This document shows positions 6,311 to 8,293 of a stretch of DNA of 8,293 bases, piece by piece; positions within the stretch are counted from its first letter, which is position 1; every line of letters begins with the position of its first letter. The stretch is taken from positions 1 through 8,293 of the forward strand of contig JAFGKX010000152.1 of NCBI GenBank assembly GCA_016928375.1, in the 5' to 3' direction. Both the position numbers and the translations under genes were made by a program. The stretch is from Candidatus Omnitrophota bacterium. Its GTDB lineage: Bacteria; Omnitrophota; Gorgyraeia; JABMRG01; JAFGKX01. The notes under the pieces are model-generated. The model worked only from the letters and a program-made list of their open reading frames with translations, was not told the origin of the DNA and ran no database searches.

Positions 6311-6799
6311 TTATTTGAGGCTTTGCTGCGCTTCCTGGATAGAGTGGCCATAATAAAGCACATTTTTGCCCTTACCTACGGCTATTACAGTGGGTATGCC
6401 TCTTACCCCGTATAACTCGCCTATTTTACCGTCCGTATCAAGCAGCACAGGATATGTCATATTGGTTCTTTTTATAAAAGAAGCAACTTTTTCTTTGCTT
6501 TCGCGCAAGTTAATGCTTAGCACAGCTGTCTTTTCCTTGTTTTCATTATAAAATTTTTCAATATCCGGTATTTCCTGCACGCAGTACGGGCACCACGTAG
6601 TCCAGAATACCAGCACTGCATTTTTACCTTTAAGCGTATTATAAAGATTTATTTCTTTGCCGTTTATGTCCTGTAGTGTAAAATCCGCGGCTTTTCCCGA
6701 CATAACGCTTTTAGGCGCGTTTTCCGCAGAACACGCGGTCAAAGCAGTGAAACCTATAAACAGCGCCGCAACAAAAACCATTAATTTAATTTTATTCAT
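6311..6799 (-). CDS. TlpA/ResA-type thioredoxin-fold lipoprotein
   Basis: A 162-residue extracytoplasmic thiol-disulfide protein. The N-terminus is a lipoprotein signal: basic MNKIK, a hydrophobic stretch, and the lipobox LTAC with Cys23 as lipidation site. The thioredoxin fold follows, with the active site WCPYC (residues 69-73) and the cis-proline loop GIPT (Pro136). It most likely reduces disulfides outside the cytoplasmic membrane, receiving electrons from the CcdA-type protein encoded just upstream. The ribosome binding site AGGAGG is fused to the ccdA stop codon and lies 5 nt before the ATG. Its natural client is unknown; no cytochrome c gene lies in the window, so cytochrome maturation is not supported by context. 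Confidence 0.93.
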   Translation of the reverse strand: MNKIKLMVFVAALFIGFTALTACSAENAPKSVMSGKAADFTLQDINGKEINLYNTLKGKNAVLVFWTTWCPYCVQEIPDIEKFYNENKEKTAVLSINLRESKEKVASFIKRTNMTYPVLLDTDGKIGELYGVRGIPTVIAVGKGKNVLYYGHSIQEAQQSLK

Positions 6800-6808
6800 A
6801 ACAACCTC

Positions 6809-7510
6809 CTATACACTTAAAACCCCTGCCCTGAATATGAAATACGCGCCTAAAATAATCATGCCAAGGCCCATGACCTTTTGCATAATAATCATAATTT
6901 TCTGTGATTTTTGAAAACTCAGTAAAATACCTGTAAATAATCCTGTTAAAATCAAAATGGCCCCTAATCCAATGGCAAAAGTAAAAAGCAGCGAAAAGCC
7001 CAACATGATATTCTGCGTAGTCGATACATAAGCCAAAATCGCCCCTAATACAGCTGCGGCGCACGGAGCTGCTATAAATCCGGAAATGCATCCCATGAAA
7101 AACGCGGAAAACGCGGAATGTCCTTTTATTACCTTGCCGGCGCCTGCCCTTGACAGCATAAAAACCGGCAATGTCACGGCATCAAGCATCACAAGCGCGA
7201 ATAGAATAATAATACCGCCTACCATAAGATGCGCTATAGGGTTTGATTGTATCTGCCCGAACAGTTTTCCTGTGATTGCCGCAAATACGCCGAGCGAAGA
7301 AAATATTACGGCAACTCCGAGCACATAGCTTAAAGACAGTATGAAGCTTTTTAATCTGGATTTTTCTTTTGACGCGCCTATTACGCCTATAATAATAGGT
7401 ATGAGGGGATAAACACACGGAGTAAAAGAAGTTATTATGCCGGATGCAAAAACAATTACATAGGTCAATATCGATATATCGGAAAGATATTTGGAAAATT
7501 CCTGAAACAT
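6809..7510 (-). CDS. ccdA: CcdA/DsbD transmembrane-domain type thiol electron transporter
   Basis: A 233-residue membrane protein with about six hydrophobic helices, the size of CcdA. The two functional cysteines sit in the family motifs FTPCVYPLIP (Cys32) and APCAAAVLG (Cys150), each at the start of one of the two pseudo-symmetric halves. Such proteins carry reducing power from cytoplasmic thioredoxin across the membrane to thioredoxin-like partners; here the partner is the adjacent TlpA-type lipoprotein. It is the first gene of the long operon, with its own promoter upstream and a GAGGG ribosome binding site close to the ATG. The 13 nt spanning its start are identical to those of the small leader reading frame upstream of the Rrf2 gene. 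Confidence 0.93.
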   Translation of the reverse strand: MFQEFSKYLSDISILTYVIVFASGIITSFTPCVYPLIPIIIGVIGASKEKSRLKSFILSLSYVLGVAVIFSSLGVFAAITGKLFGQIQSNPIAHLMVGGIIILFALVMLDAVTLPVFMLSRAGAGKVIKGHSAFSAFFMGCISGFIAAPCAAAVLGAILAYVSTTQNIMLGFSLLFTFAIGLGAILILTGLFTGILLSFQKSQKIMIIMQKVMGLGMIILGAYFIFRAGVLSV

Positions 7511-7557
7511 AGCGCCCTCGCTTTTTGGATGTGGGATATGTTCAAAAAATGCAACAG

Positions 7558-7588
7558 ATAGTATACTATATATAATACTACTTGTGAA
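7558..7588 (-). promoter_or_regulatory. Sigma70-type promoter of the ccdA operon with palindromic -10
   Basis: Read on the minus strand, TTCACA (7583-7588) and TATACT (7560-7565) are separated by exactly 17 nt, a near-consensus sigma70 promoter about 50 nt before the ccdA start. The -10 lies inside a perfect 12-bp palindrome ATAGTATACTAT (7558-7569). The segment ATATAGTAT spanning the spacer end and -10 also occurs at the same place in the rrf2 promoter. A repressor such as the Rrf2 protein could bind here, but the left half-site matches poorly. No intrinsic terminator is visible between rrf2 and this promoter, so read-through from rrf2 is possible. Confidence 0.65.
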
Positions 7589-7616
7589 GCCTTATTTTAC
7601 GCTTTTTGCCGCATCC

Positions 7617-8024
7617 TTATTTCTTGCACCCCACAAGAGAATAAATCGTTATGTCTTTAAGTTCCGAAATCACATATTTTTCTATTTTGTCCATTTTCTT
7701 TTTTACTATGCAGCATTCGGTAAAAGGGCAGCATTTCTTTTTGAACAGGTGCTCCACCACTTTTATCGGCCCATGAAAGGCGGTTATTAAATCCAGAAGA
7801 AATATTTTTTTCGGGTTGACTGCCAGTTTAAAACCGCCGTTTTTGCCTTTATACGCCTTAAGCATCCCTTTTTTATGCAGCACCTGAAGAATCTTTCTTA
7901 AAAAAGGCCTGGGCATATTAAGATGCCGCGCCATTTCCTCTGCGCAAACGATATCTTTTTTACATGCCGCCATATAGACAAGCGAGCGTATGCAGTAATC
8001 CACGTTGCGTGTTATAAGTTTCAT
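7617..8024 (-). CDS. Rrf2 family transcriptional regulator (possible Fe-S sensor)
   Basis: A 135-residue winged-helix regulator. The start MKLITRNVDYCIRSLVYMA is the typical Rrf2 opening helix. The helix-turn-helix covers AEEMARHLNMPRPFLRKILQ (28-47) and the wing contains KGKNGGFKLA (59-68). Rrf2 proteins such as IscR, NsrR and RirA usually bind an Fe-S cluster through three cysteines in the region after the wing. Here that region holds two pairs, Cys98-Cys99 and Cys104-Cys105, in KKCCPFTECCIV; other cysteines lie at 11, 21, 27 and 133. This spacing is compatible with cluster binding but not identical to the best-known patterns. Its own promoter carries a perfect palindrome, suggesting autoregulation, and it is followed by an Fe-S/oxygen-defence operon, its probable target. 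The ribosome binding site is weak (ACGGA). Confidence 0.9.
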   Translation of the reverse strand: MKLITRNVDYCIRSLVYMAACKKDIVCAEEMARHLNMPRPFLRKILQVLHKKGMLKAYKGKNGGFKLAVNPKKIFLLDLITAFHGPIKVVEHLFKKKCCPFTECCIVKKKMDKIEKYVISELKDITIYSLVGCKK

Positions 8025-8049
8025 AATTTATTCCGTTAAAAATAAGTGC

Positions 8050-8106
8050 GCAGGTAGTTTAGCGTCGTGCTCAGGACCTGCTACTGCAGCCCTCTTTGCA
8101 GTGAGC
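8050..8106 (-). promoter_or_regulatory. Possible alternating hairpins in the rrf2 leader
   Basis: In the rrf2 leader transcript, GCUCACUGC (8106-8098) can pair with GCAG (8081-8078) and UGAGC (8073-8069), a 9-bp stem with a four-base bulge that includes the stop codon of the small leader reading frame. GCAGGU (8081-8076) can instead pair with ACCUGC (8055-8050), a 6-bp stem. The two stems share GCAG and exclude each other, as in attenuators. The stems are short and were found by eye, and no U-tract follows, so this remains tentative. Confidence 0.25.
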
Positions 8107-8142
8107 TATAGGCCTTAGCATATATCTTGTGTTAGTCCACAT
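8071..8142 (-). CDS. Putative 23-residue leader peptide upstream of rrf2
   Basis: A 23-codon reading frame starts at an ATG preceded by AGGAGG with 5 nt spacing, the best ribosome binding site in this part of the window, roughly 15 nt after the predicted transcription start. The peptide begins MWTNTRYMLRP and ends with HCKEGCSSRS, so it has two cysteines near the end and a tryptophan at position 2. I recognise no family. Its stop lies 46 nt before the rrf2 start. It could be a leader peptide controlling rrf2, a genuine small protein, or a chance frame behind a relocated initiation site. The initiation region, not the peptide, is the strong evidence. Confidence 0.45.
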   Translation of the reverse strand: MWTNTRYMLRPIAHCKEGCSSRS

Positions 8143-8160
8143 AGCGCCCTCCTTTTGTCT

Positions 8161-8192
8161 TTAATGATACTATATTGGTATCATTAAGTCAA
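8161..8192 (-). promoter_or_regulatory. rrf2 promoter with perfect palindromic operator
   Basis: On the minus strand TTGACT (8187-8192) and TATCAT (8164-8169) are separated by 17 nt, a near-consensus sigma70 promoter. A perfect inverted repeat fills its core: arms TTAATGATAC (8161-8170) and GTATCATTAA (8178-8187) around a 7-nt spacer. The palindrome covers the whole -10 and spacer and touches the -35, so a bound dimer would block RNA polymerase. ATAC-N7-GTAT symmetry and the position just before an Rrf2 gene suggest an autoregulatory Rrf2 operator. Confidence 0.8.
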
Positions 8193-8227
8193 GTAAAAAA
8201 ATAATTTATGTCAACCAGATTTTAAAA

Positions 8228-8263
8228 TGTCCTGTTTTTAACGATTTAGAATTGTCCTGTTTT
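8228..8263. repeat. Short direct repeat, 11 nt, two copies
   Basis: TGTCCTGTTTT occurs at 8228-8238 and 8253-8263, a period of 25 nt. The surrounding bases are also similar (AATGTCCTG and ATTGTCCTG). Closely spaced copies beginning with TGTC resemble the repeated transposase-binding sites at the ends of some insertion sequences, such as IS21-type elements. No transposase is inside the window, so this is only a possible element end, or a tandem binding site. The rest of the stretch from 8193 to the right edge shows no gene I can support. Confidence 0.4.
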
Positions 8264-8293
8264 GGCTTTAAAGTTTTTACGCGCATTTTTTTA

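Noticed and set aside
7520..7616. Possible terminator between rrf2 and ccdA
   Set aside because: The repeated CAAAAAGCG is direct, not inverted, and no GC-rich stem followed by a T-run on the minus strand was found.
8206..8286. A 26-codon frame on the minus strand at the right edge
   Set aside because: It has no ribosome binding site, spans the direct repeats, and ends just upstream of the rrf2 promoter; it is most likely chance or part of an element end.

Overview
The window reads as one block of bacterial genes, all on the minus strand, so transcription runs from the right edge to the left edge. Base composition is AT-leaning. Shine-Dalgarno sites, sigma70-type promoters and a lipobox point to a bacterium. 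Superoxide reductase, a rubrerythrin-like protein, a two-gene SUF-type Fe-S assembly unit and an Rrf2 regulator together point to an anaerobe or microaerophile that must survive oxygen exposure. The phylum cannot be fixed from the sequence; an anaerobic Gram-negative-type lineage such as the Omnitrophota/Elusimicrobiota is only a guess.

Right edge (about 8025-8293): a non-coding control region. It holds an 11-nt direct repeat that may belong to an element lying outside the window, and a strong promoter whose spacer and -10 lie inside a perfect 10-bp-arm palindrome. It also holds a 23-codon open reading frame with an excellent ribosome binding site, then a short structured leader before the Rrf2 regulator gene (7617-8024). 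A second promoter of the same architecture (about 7558-7588) sits between the regulator and the next gene.

Main operon (1-7510): twelve genes with gaps of at most 16 nt or overlaps. In transcription order they are: a CcdA/DsbD-type membrane thiol transporter, a TlpA-type thioredoxin lipoprotein, ferritin, an Nfu-type Fe-S carrier, a DJ-1/PfpI protein, a class II-like superoxide reductase, a two-repeat UPF0718/ArsP-type permease, SufC, SufB/D, a ZIP metal transporter, a ferredoxin-NADP reductase-type flavoprotein, and the start of a rubrerythrin/ferritin-like diiron protein cut by the left edge.

Read as a unit, the operon covers metal entry (ZIP), safe iron storage (ferritin), Fe-S cluster building (SufC-SufB pair plus Nfu), removal of superoxide and perhaps peroxide (SOR and rubrerythrin-like protein, possibly fed with electrons by the flavoprotein), and extracytoplasmic thiol repair (CcdA plus TlpA). 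The likely master switch is the Rrf2 protein. No cysteine desulfurase, SufE/SufU or rubredoxin is visible. The C-then-B gene pair resembles the minimal SUF-like (SMS, SmsCB) systems rather than a full SUF operon. No tRNA, rRNA, CRISPR array or complete mobile element was seen, and no gene-free stretch exceeds 300 bases.
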